64,000 nt of DNA from Schizochytrium sp. CCTCC M209059. Taxonomy: Eukaryota; Sar; Bigyra; Thraustochytrida; Thraustochytriidae. Made by a program: the position numbers and the translations under genes. Below the pieces are notes generated by a model that searched no databases, was not told the DNA's origin, and was given only the letters and a program-made list of their open reading frames with translations. Positions 10,758-18,576 of the stretch are shown piece after piece (positions within the stretch are counted from its first letter, which is position 1; each line of letters opens with the position of its first letter). The stretch is taken from NCBI GenBank assembly GCA_000818945.1, contig KN805381.1:577361-641360 (forward strand), given 5' to 3'.

Positions 10758-11989
10758 ATAGTTCACTATGCCCTTAGGGTAATGTAGAAAGTTCCTGTGC
10801 ATCGTATTGTCTGCTATGAGAGAAAAGCGAAAGAGTGGAAGAGAAGAAGAATTCGGGAGAGGGAAAGAGTGAAAAGGAGAAATAGAGCAGTCGAGCGGCT
10901 CTAACTGCGCGTACTGGGTCGCGCTTTGGTGCTTCATTGAAGTGTTCGACGCAACGTGCGAGCTCTTGGGCATTTGCTCTGGTCGAGACTGTGATGTTGA
11001 TGCGGCGATGCATTGACAATTATTGTTCTTGAATGAACATGGTGGCCCTCGCGAGCGAGCTCAGGTAGCGGGATAGGGAAGCAGCCCAGATAGACGCCAC
11101 TGTTATCAATTTTCATACTTTTTGCTGTCAGTCTGGAAAGAAAAATACCTCGTAGCACTTATTTTTCCTTCCTTTGACAGCGATATGAATGCTTGCTTGA
11201 ATACCAGCGTGACAGGGTTTTGAAGAGAAAATGCAATCGCATTCCGAGGGTTGCCAAGAACCGATACGGAAGCAGCTCCCCTGAGCGAGAATTCTTTTCT
11301 GCTGATGGCGAGCAAGAGTGTTTTCTTGGAGATGACGATGCTCTTATCAGATGCGTACTTTCTCTCTCTCTCTCTCTCTCCTTCTTTCTCTCTCGACGTG
11401 CGGGAAATCACCTTTGCGCGCGTCTTCACTCCATCCCCACGTCCTCGTTTTCTCGCGAGCTTTGCAACGCAGTCGCAGGGATCCTCGACACCGACGGTCC
11501 TTCCCTCCTCCTCTTATCCCTCTTTTCTTCCGCACTCCGTGTCGTCGCATCCGCATCGGCATTCCCACGGCATGCCATCCCGTACGGCATGCCATGGCAA
11601 TCCCGATGGACGACGTGGGGTGGGTGCCTGTCTTGAGCGCGGTGCGGCTGCGGCCAGGAAGATGGATGGAAGAGAGGCCCAGAAGCGAATCTTGGCCCCC
11701 GCTGCTGGGTGCGGGCCTGCGCCCCCGGGCTCCACCCCGCGGCGAGCGAGGCCGCGTGCGCAAGCAGCCAGACCCAGATCAGAGCAGCCTGAGAGCAGAG
11801 CAGATTGGGGCAGACCAGACGAGATCGCGCCCGCCAGGAGCCCGGCCGCGCCTGCGTCTCCCCGCGCCGCCGCCCGCACGCCCGCACGCCCGCCCGCCCG
11901 CACGCACGCGCGAAGGCAGCGGCTGGTTGGTCGGTCGGATCTGTGGCACATACGTGGAGTGGAGGAAGGCCGAGCGAAGCGAAGCCAGG
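10758..11989. other. intergenic region upstream of VTC1
   Basis: Nothing coding is supported. A polypyrimidine CT run at 11359-11393 and very GC-rich sequence at 11640-11930, with CCCGCACG-type repeats, make long spurious frames. One of these frames is open in phase with VTC1 upstream of its ATG, but its composition is low-complexity and unlike the conserved protein. Confidence 0.6.
11359..11393. repeat. CT-rich polypyrimidine run
   Basis: TCTCTCTC-type dinucleotide run followed by CTTCTTTCTCTCTC, about 600 bases upstream of VTC1. It could act as a promoter-type pyrimidine patch. Confidence 0.75.
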
Positions 11990-12358
11990 ATGCCCTCTAT
12001 CGACCCGAAGGTCTTCTTCTCCAATGAGCGCACGTACTTGCACTGGCTCAACATGGGCGTGACTATCGGCAGCATCGGCAGCGCCCTGCTCGGCTTCTCC
12101 GGCATGGCCTCTGCGAGCTCGGATAACAACTCGTTTGACGCGCTCAGGCTCATTGGTCTTGTTATGCTCGGTCTCTCCATCATGTTCACGATCAACGCCA
12201 TGTACCAGTTCAGGCGACGGAGTATTCTTTTGCGCAAGCTCTCTGGCACTGGCTACGAGGACTCCTTTGGCCCCGTCGCGCTTTCTGTGGTTCTCGTCCT
12301 TTCCCTCGGCGGAATCTACGCAACATATATTACCAAGGGCGTTGCCGTGCATCCATGA
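11990..12358 (+). CDS. VTC1: VTC1-like vacuolar transporter chaperone subunit
   Basis: 122 residues, the normal length for the small VTC subunit. It is a DUF202/VTC1-type membrane protein. It opens with DPKVFFSNERTYLHWLNMG, the family signature (PKVFFANERTFLSWL in fungi), where the Arg lies at the polyphosphate channel entrance. Three hydrophobic segments follow at about 23-43, 54-76 and 94-116, with the basic YQFRRRSILLR loop after the second. VTC1 forms the membrane part of the complex that makes inorganic polyphosphate and moves it into acidic vacuoles, working with VTC4 (not in this window). The chosen ATG directly precedes the conserved signature. An upstream in-phase extension is low-complexity and rejected. 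Confidence 0.92.
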   Translation: MPSIDPKVFFSNERTYLHWLNMGVTIGSIGSALLGFSGMASASSDNNSFDALRLIGLVMLGLSIMFTINAMYQFRRRSILLRKLSGTGYEDSFGPVALSVVLVLSLGGIYATYITKGVAVHP

Positions 12359-12661
12359 TGCAATGCAAGACAAACGCTCAGTCATAAAAGTATCCCTCGT
12401 TGCTGCTCGCGCACGAAGGCGGCTTGACACGTGTTTTCCTTTATAAAATGTTCCTTTTTACCAACAGAGGTCTCGCGCGTCAACAAAATTGTCTCCTGCT
12501 GCCTTGTCTGTCACGTCCAGCACACGCAAACACCGCATCACAAAAACAAACGCACACCAACGCATAAAAGTAGTTTTACATTTTTTTGTTAGTTCCTTTT
12601 GCTCATTGCGATGCACGCGCACGTGAGATTCGGTGAGATGTGCGCAAGAAAAGTAAAGGTC
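12359..12661. other. convergent 3' spacer
   Basis: Spacer between VTC1 (plus) and the secreted Cys-rich gene (minus). It is AT-richer and should contain both 3' untranslated ends. No other feature is seen. Confidence 0.6.
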
Positions 12662-13504
12662 CTACCTGAGATCTAGCAGTGCCCGCGCCAGTCCGACAAG
12701 AAGTGTAGCAAAAACCAGAGATCCGGAGCGAGCACGAGTGCTAAGCGCATCGTTCTTAAGACTTGGAGTGCATACGACAATTGGGGTTTCTTCATCTTCC
12801 TCAAATTGATTTGCGCGAAAGGGCTGGCCCGGGAAGAATGAGCGCAAGAAATACTGCGTCCCATTCTCGTCGTAGCCCTCCACATCGAGCTCGAGGCCCT
12901 CCTTGAAAAGCAACGGATCCTCGAGTCCGATGCCGTTAAGAAGCGCCGAGCTCTCGCAGCGCCACATTTCCTCGGCATATCCGCAAGCCTTAAAGTAGTT
13001 TTCGCAAACGGACCTGCACATCATTAGACTCTTGTCCTCTTCGTCGCAACGAGGAAAGTTGGCCCAGCAGAAAAAATTCCTGTACGCTTGCGCGCACTCG
13101 TTCATAAAGTTCCATGCGTCCTCCTCGCCCTCGGCGTAGAAACGCATCACCACTGAGCCTTCGTCGCCGTTCTCGTCGACGCCCAGCTCCTGCAACGTTA
13201 GATTCGTCTCTGCTGTTTTCCGGATACCCCACTCTTTCTGAAAGGTTTCTTCGACCCAGGCATCCTTGGTTCGCACGGAGTGCTCGCTCCATCTGCTCAC
13301 CGACGAGCCCTGATACCGCGGCATACACGCTCTGTACGTGACAAGGTCAGAGCAGAACGACATCTCGGCTTGAAAGTCGTCAGGGTCTCTACACTCGCCA
13401 GAGTCATACCCTTGGATCTCGCACGCCTCGCTTGGCGCGTTGTTCAGGAACAACGCTGCGCACGCACAGACGCACGTCCACGCCCATCTCGTCACGACCC
13501 GCAT
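12662..13504 (-). CDS. secreted Cys-rich protein with frizzled-like domain
   Basis: 280 residues. Residues 1-27 form a signal peptide (CACAALFLNNAPSEA). Cysteines at 137, 146, 153, 163, 167, 174 and 183, with FxxWANFPRC and CRSVCENYFKACG in between, resemble the second half of a frizzled/Fz-type cysteine-rich domain (FPPC then CRxxC). N-glycosylation sites are seen at N100 (NLT) and N214 (NGT). The C-terminus (about 259-277) is hydrophobic after a small-residue stretch, so the protein may be GPI-anchored or held by a C-terminal helix. The Fz comparison rests on cysteine spacing only and no ligand is implied. A palindrome ACGTACGT lies 116 bases upstream of the start. Confidence 0.75.
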   Translation of the reverse strand: MRVVTRWAWTCVCACAALFLNNAPSEACEIQGYDSGECRDPDDFQAEMSFCSDLVTYRACMPRYQGSSVSRWSEHSVRTKDAWVEETFQKEWGIRKTAETNLTLQELGVDENGDEGSVVMRFYAEGEEDAWNFMNECAQAYRNFFCWANFPRCDEEDKSLMMCRSVCENYFKACGYAEEMWRCESSALLNGIGLEDPLLFKEGLELDVEGYDENGTQYFLRSFFPGQPFRANQFEEDEETPIVVCTPSLKNDALSTRARSGSLVFATLLVGLARALLDLR

Positions 13505-13807
13505 CGCGCGCGCGCTTTGTCCTTTGCTTTTAAGGTCTGTCTGGGCTGCCTGCCCTCAAACGTCCGTTCCAGTCCGTTAAGGTCATCAGTGTCACATTTG
13601 TCAAGGTATACTCTAGTGTACGTACGTACAACTCGGAGGGAAGAGCCCAAAGACGACAACTTGGTAGAAGAAGATCGAAAATGAGAAGAAAGAAGAAGGC
13701 GATGTAAATCGCAGCACCAAGCATTGGTTGGCGTGCTCGAAAAAAAAAAAAAAGACTGACAGCGTGCTTGAAAATGAATAAATTATTATGATGATGAAGA
13801 TGAGCTA
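13505..13807. other. spacer with palindrome and poly(A) run
   Basis: Upstream region of the secreted Cys-rich gene and downstream region of the protease gene, both on the minus strand. It contains ACGTACGT at 13620-13627, a run of A at about 13740-13753, and AT-rich sequence next to the protease stop codon that could carry its polyadenylation signal. Confidence 0.55.
13620..13627. promoter_or_regulatory. ACGTACGT palindrome in 5' flank
   Basis: Perfect 8-bp palindrome inside GTACGTACGTAC, 116 bases upstream of the start codon at 13504. The same 8-mer occurs in three other 5' flanks of the window. ACGT cores are classic bZIP targets; the binding role here is inferred. Confidence 0.35.
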
Positions 13808-15721
13808 TTACAACTTTGACTGCTGGTCTTGCAGCTGGCGCAGGAAATCAGCAAAACGCGAACCTTTGTCGCCATCTTCCTGATCGGGTTGCGACGGCGA
13901 CTTTTCGGGGGGCGAGGCACCTGCCTCGAGCCGCCAAAGCGAAAGAAGCGTTGGGTCCGGGCGGTCGTATGTGTCAAAGATCATAGCTTGCACACTCGGA
14001 TCCTTGGGAATGGCCGCGAGGAGCGGGCGTAGCACATGAATGGGAATGACAAAGTTAATTTCTGGAATGATGCTTCCATTTGAGTGGCGTGCATTGCTCG
14101 TCAACACACCCATGAAGCGACCATAAGAGTCCGCCAAGAGGCCGCCACTGTGACCGCGAAAGACACTTGCGCATGTTTGCACAATCGCAGGCTCTCGAGG
14201 CTGCGAAGGACTGGAAACGATGCGCGAGACAACTCCAGCTGACACGGTGGCCTGTAGCTGGGTCGAAGGGTCGAAAATGGCATGGCCCATGGCAACGCAA
14301 GCTTGACCCGGCCCCGGGATAGGCATTCCCTCTGGGAGAAGTGGGACGGGCGGCGGACAGAGATCGCGCGTGGGACCCACGAGCTGCAAGAGCGCAACGT
14401 CTACGGCGCCCCTGGAGCAGAAAATGAGACGAGCAGAGCATTCCACGCGGCGGCTATGATCCCGAAAGCTAACGCGAATTCGGGTCTTGGCGTGACGCAT
14501 TTGCAGGCGCTTCGTCTGCGGATTTACTTGCGTGAATGGCCGAAAGAGGTGCGCGCAAGAGACAATATGTCCCTCTTCGGAAACGATTATGCCTGAGCCC
14601 CACGACGTGTTGACCTGAATAAGCACCACGGAAGCTGCTGCACACTTGACAGCCTCTTCGGCGCTGGATAATTTCGGAATGAATTGCTTTTGATGAAGTG
14701 CCGTCGCACGCAGGGGCAGCGGCGCGCCAGCGGCGAGCAATTCGTTTCCACCGCTTTCACGGGCCACGGCAAGTGCGCCTTCACAGGCTGTCTCTTGCGC
14801 AAAGATGCCGTTGTCGGCGTATCTTGTTGCATGTTCACCGGGGCCTTGGTCGGAGCCATCTGTGGCGGTGGCAGGTTCGTCGGGTATAAGGTCAAGCGCG
14901 AGAGCAGGGGCAAAAACCCGCCATGGGATGATTGCACCAAGCTCTACGTTGCTTTGGTCCATGCGCTGCAAGCTCGGCGCGATCATTCCAATGACATGAC
15001 CAGAGGCATCAAAGACCGCTCCGCCTTCGGAGCCTGGAAGGCAGCGCGCGTCTGTAAGGTACAAGCTCGACTGTTCTTGGGCGACAAAGGATCGCACCAC
15101 ATTGCTGATGACACCAGTTGTAAGACTGTTTTGGAAAACGGCCGGGGATACGAGACCAAAGGGCGAGCACACGACCATGACACCCTCGCCACGGACGAGC
15201 TCGCGGGACGTCGGGATGTCGGGGACGCGCACCAGGGGTGCCGGGGCTGCAGAGACTCCTGGTGCACGGAGCAGGGCAATACATCCTACATCAATGCCTC
15301 GCACAGATTGGGCTCGCCAATTCGCAAGGCGCGTTCCGGCCTCGGTCACCTCCTTGCAGCGCACGATGATAGCGAGCTCACAGCGCATCCACGCCCCGGA
15401 CTCAAGGAGCATATCAACGGTGCAATTGGCCATGAGTTCTTCCAAGGGCTCTTGCGTTACTTCGTGCAGCTTCATAAAGGGGGCAAACAGCATGGCGCTC
15501 GTGACGACGGCCCAGCCCTCTTTGACGGCGCCGCAGGGGCAGAGGAACCCTGATGCCGACAATGTGGTCTTGCCTGCCTCCATGGAATAGAACGGCCTCC
15601 CATCTGCCTTGATTCCCTTTGGGTCTGGGCCTGTCACGCGCACCAGGACGCCCGTCTTGGTCAGCGCAGGCGCCTCGGCGAGGTCGCCCCGGTCGGACTC
15701 GCCGCGAGGTCCGCGCCCCAT
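13808..15721 (-). CDS. TYSND1/DEG15-type peroxisomal processing protease
   Basis: 637 residues with two trypsin-like halves, ending in SKL, the type 1 peroxisomal targeting signal. The C-terminal half (about 355-565) has a complete triad: H391 in SCAHLF, D441 in VDVALLQL and S525 in GHSGG. The N-terminal half (about 25-275) keeps D144 and S231 (PGSEGG), but the position of the catalytic His is M77 (VTSAMLF against VSCAHLF), so it is probably inactive. This two-part layout and length fit TYSND1 (animals) and DEG15 (plants), which cut targeting peptides and process beta-oxidation enzymes inside peroxisomes. The ATG used gives the whole first half. It shares the window with another SKL-ending enzyme at 40282. 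The family call is strong; its substrates here are unknown. Confidence 0.88.
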   Translation of the reverse strand: MGRGPRGESDRGDLAEAPALTKTGVLVRVTGPDPKGIKADGRPFYSMEAGKTTLSASGFLCPCGAVKEGWAVVTSAMLFAPFMKLHEVTQEPLEELMANCTVDMLLESGAWMRCELAIIVRCKEVTEAGTRLANWRAQSVRGIDVGCIALLRAPGVSAAPAPLVRVPDIPTSRELVRGEGVMVVCSPFGLVSPAVFQNSLTTGVISNVVRSFVAQEQSSLYLTDARCLPGSEGGAVFDASGHVIGMIAPSLQRMDQSNVELGAIIPWRVFAPALALDLIPDEPATATDGSDQGPGEHATRYADNGIFAQETACEGALAVARESGGNELLAAGAPLPLRATALHQKQFIPKLSSAEEAVKCAAASVVLIQVNTSWGSGIIVSEEGHIVSCAHLFRPFTQVNPQTKRLQMRHAKTRIRVSFRDHSRRVECSARLIFCSRGAVDVALLQLVGPTRDLCPPPVPLLPEGMPIPGPGQACVAMGHAIFDPSTQLQATVSAGVVSRIVSSPSQPREPAIVQTCASVFRGHSGGLLADSYGRFMGVLTSNARHSNGSIIPEINFVIPIHVLRPLLAAIPKDPSVQAMIFDTYDRPDPTLLSLWRLEAGASPPEKSPSQPDQEDGDKGSRFADFLRQLQDQQSKL

Positions 15722-15852
15722 CCTGCGACCAGCAATTTGCGCGCTCTGTCTGCCCGAGGGCCTGTCGTCGCGCGTAGCCTAGGTGAGCCGGCCCGGGCGC
15801 AGCCTAGCCTAGCCGAGTCGATCGTAGCCGAGCCCTGGTCCCGCTCGAAGAG

Positions 15853-15912
15853 GGTCTGCTGTTTGCTGCTGTTTGCTGCTGTTTGCTGCTGTTTGCTGCT
15901 GTTTGCTGCTGC
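15853..15912. repeat. TTTGCTGCTG decamer repeat
   Basis: Five to six perfect copies of a ten-base unit, 130-190 bases upstream of the protease start codon. The purity of the array suggests it is young or length-variable. Confidence 0.9.
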
Positions 15913-16165
15913 TTTTGGTGCTGCTCAGCTGCTTTTAAGTTGTAGGACCAGGCCTCTCGCGAGCAAGGTCGTTCTCTCTCTCGCACGTCGCCGATCGGCC
16001 CAACCTGTTATCATCGATGCTCTTTCCTTCGCCTCGCCTCGCCTCGCTGCCTCGACGGCACGCTGCGCTCCTGCACGCTCGTGACGGTCGCAAAAACTGT
16101 GCACCAGCTGACTGACTGTGAGCGCAACGAAAGCAAAGTGGGTTTTTGCAAATTCATCCCCTCCG

Positions 16166-16234
16166 CAACCCTTTTTGGCGCAACCCTCTTTGACGCCCAA
16201 CTCCCTTTTACAACAACCCTTTTTGGCGCAACCC
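16166..16234. repeat. duplicated CAACCCTTTTTGGCG block
   Basis: A block of about 20 bases (CAACCC, T-run, GGCGCAACCC) is repeated with a 48-base period, with partial copies between and after (to about 16262). It lies 170-240 bases upstream of the small spliced gene at 16407. Confidence 0.75.
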
Positions 16235-16406
16235 GGTGGGGGGAAAACGAGCGCAACCCTTTTCGTGAGCTGCATGCCGATTGTGCCGAGCAAGCAGTCC
16301 CGCCCGGCAGGTCTCGCCGCGATCTCCAGTGAGCCAGAGCTGGAAACGTGCGCGCGAAGGGCGGGAGAGCGCGGTTGGCAGCTGGAGCGAAAGAGGCCAG
16401 GAGAAG

Positions 16407-16904
16407 ATGGCGCCCAGGAAGAAGAACGTGTGGATCAACCCACATCTCGTAAGTTTTTCTGCCTTGCTTTCTCTCGCGTCGGGCCGGCGGGAGGCGGCGA
16501 TTCCCGGGGGCCCGCTCCTGCGCGTTTGCGGCGGAGACTGTCAAACTAGAGGCTCGCTTACTAACTTGCGCTCCACCCTTGATGAGCGGGGCATGCTACC
16601 TGGGGAGTTGTAGATTTTTCCTGTGGTTTGTGGCAGTGCAATGCTCTTGGGTGCTGCAGTACTCACGTACAGGAAAATCATGTACGATCCTGAACTTAAG
16701 CTCAACGCAGCAGCACGCAACAGCCCGATCATGGATAACAGGGAGAAAGCACTACAGTACCAGGCGCACAGAAGTCGATTCGGCAAGTGGGACACTTACA
16801 TCAAGCATCCAGAAAAGACCGCAACCCTTCCCAGCAAGAAAACAGAGGGCACTGAAGACGAGAACATTGAGTCTCAGGCTTCGACGGACTCCGAAACGTC
16901 GTAA
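16407..16904 (+). CDS. small spliced single-pass membrane protein (two exons)
   Basis: Inferred join of 16407-16448 and 16614-16904, 110 residues. Exon 1 encodes MAPRKKNVWINPHL and ends at a strong GTAAGT donor. An acceptor TAG at 16611-16613 restores the frame (IFPVVCGSAMLL). The protein then has one membrane helix (about 15-34), the stretch TYRKIMYDPEL, and a hydrophilic Thr/Ser/Glu-rich tail. Size and layout (short basic N-end, one helix, hydrophilic C-end) recall small accessory subunits of the mitochondrial inner membrane, but I do not recognise the family. A second AG at 16635-16636 is also a good acceptor but would shift the frame. The splice model is from motif and frame only. Confidence 0.6.
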
Positions 16905-17093
16905 AAAGGGCTTGTCCTATGACGTAGGAGCCAAAGGTCTAAAATCGAGAGCGATGGTCCGTTCCTATCTGTTCTGGACCGTGTTTGGAAAAGTGAATAA
17001 TGGTCACGCATCGCGATGGTCCTTTGGAGGAGAGGAACACTTTTCACGTTCCATCACACATACACAAATTCCAGTGATGATACAATAACTAGC

Positions 17094-18137
17094 CTATCGC
17101 GCAGCGTATCCCGCCTCGAGTCCAAGAATTATTCGGTAAAGCCCTTCGAGCGTGGGTGCGAGGACGCTGTGCTGGTGCGCGCGCCGCACCAAAAAGCCAT
17201 TGATGGCTTCGATCTCCGTTTGGCGCCCAGACTGAACGTCGGCGAGCATTGAAGAAGTATTGTGACCTGTCTGCCTTGCTACATGGACAACAAAGTCCAC
17301 GGCCGAAGCGTGCTCACCCAAAAGTAATTTTACTCCTTTTTCGTGCTTCATTATCCTTTCGAATTCCGCACATGCTTCCGTCACAAGGGGTCGCAGCCCC
17401 TGACTTGCGACGCACTCGTTTTTGTCTCGTAGCATCGCGGTCACTGGGTTGATGACCGCGTTCGCGAGCAGCTTGGTCCAAACCATTGACGCAACATCAT
17501 CGCTCAGCACGACGGCTCCCTCCATTTCCCCCCTACTCCTTTGGCTTTGATCTGAACTTGCACGATTGCAAGAGTGTTCCATGCGCTCTGCGAATGCTTG
17601 CAAAGCAAGATCGTCTGCCGGGCCGACACACGTACGGCCTGCGCCGTTTAGACGCACGTGTTGGTCATCCACGACGCTCGCGCCCAAATAAGTTAGTCCT
17701 TGGTAAACACGCAAGCCTGGATATCCGTCTAGCGCAGAGCGCAGGACGTCTGCATTGCCCATACCATTTTGCAATGAAACGATAACGCTCTTGTCCGGCA
17801 CAAGGAGTCCGTGGGCCGCAGCCTGTGCAAGTTGGGTGCCAACTTTCTCGGTATCTTTGCTCTTGACGGTGACCAGCGTCAGGTCAAAGGGCCAAAGGTC
17901 TCGATCAAGCGCACCACTGTGTTCCCAGCCGCGCAGGACTTGGGCCACTTCGGTCTCCACCGCTTCCCCGTCCGGCAGGTCCACGCGCACGACTCGTCGC
18001 GCGGGTCCGGCGTGAGTCGAAGTCGATGCGCCACCTCCTCGTCGAACGAGCGTGACGGCCGTATTCTCCGAGGCTGCAAGCCTTGCGGCGAAATAGGTGC
18101 CCAGGGACCCTCCGCCCACCACGCAAACGCGAAACAT
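17094..18137 (-). CDS. ketopantoate reductase (ApbA/PanE) family
   Basis: 347 residues. The N-terminal Rossmann motif VVGGGSLGTYFAARLA (about 6-21) binds NADP(H). LVTVKSKDT (88-96) and SLQNGMGN (121-128) are family blocks. K222 in VWTKLLANAVINP matches the catalytic lysine, and TEIEAINGFL (307-316) holds the conserved Glu and Asn. The reaction of the family is NADPH reduction of 2-dehydropantoate to pantoate on the way to CoA, though eukaryotic members may act on other 2-oxo acids. A hydrophilic Ser/Arg-rich insert at about 188-207 is extra compared with the bacterial enzyme. No targeting signal is obvious. Confidence 0.87.
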   Translation of the reverse strand: MFRVCVVGGGSLGTYFAARLAASENTAVTLVRRGGGASTSTHAGPARRVVRVDLPDGEAVETEVAQVLRGWEHSGALDRDLWPFDLTLVTVKSKDTEKVGTQLAQAAAHGLLVPDKSVIVSLQNGMGNADVLRSALDGYPGLRVYQGLTYLGASVVDDQHVRLNGAGRTCVGPADDLALQAFAERMEHSCNRASSDQSQRSRGEMEGAVVLSDDVASMVWTKLLANAVINPVTAMLRDKNECVASQGLRPLVTEACAEFERIMKHEKGVKLLLGEHASAVDFVVHVARQTGHNTSSMLADVQSGRQTEIEAINGFLVRRAHQHSVLAPTLEGLYRIILGLEAGYAAR

Positions 18138-18576
18138 CGGCTTCTCAATCTTTTATCTCACGCCGCACACGGAGTTGGCGGGCTCTTCGTGCGGTCTACC
18201 TTGGTCGCTTGCGCGACGAAGAGAGAAAGAGTTTTGTTTTCTCGTTTTCACTCGTTTTCATGCGATTTTCATGCTCGTTTCGATTCGTTGTGGGGTCCTT
18301 CGCGCGCGACAGCGGGTGTTGCTTTCGATGCTGACTGTTTGAAAGAATGGGCTCCATCATTCGATGATGAAATTGTTGGATTCGGATGTAAAAGTTGAAA
18401 GTTGGTGGCTGCCGCGAGCAAGTGCAAGAGAGATTGGAAGAGACCAAAGGTGGATGCAGGCCTTGCAAGTGTCAAGCTTCAACTTGTGTGCCAGCATGCA
18501 AACGTGCCAGAGCCACACTCGTAGCGAATTCCGAAACCAAGGCCGGCAAAAACAATGTAAAGCATTAATAATAATC
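18138..18576. other. spacer between two minus-strand genes
   Basis: Promoter side of the reductase and 3' side of the ankyrin gene. It contains GTTTTC/TTCATG-rich sequence near 18230-18280. No gene or notable repeat is seen. Confidence 0.6.

Larger units (their letters stand above)
15722..16406. other. divergent promoter region with repeats
   Basis: Shared 5' flank of the protease (minus) and the small spliced gene (plus). It holds a decamer repeat at 15853-15912, a (GCCTC)n patch near 16030, a TGAC patch near 16108 and a duplicated CAACCC-T-run block at 16166-16234. No gene is supported. Confidence 0.6.

Noticed and set aside
11351..11989. N-terminal extension of VTC1 by more than 200 residues
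   Set aside because: The extension is Arg/Pro-rich low-complexity sequence, whereas VTC1 proteins start just before the PKVFF-NERT signature and are about 120-130 residues long.
15925..16293. Minus-strand frame with repeated AKKGC motif
   Set aside because: The peptide repeat is a translation of the CAACCC-T-run nucleotide repeat; no other sign of a gene.
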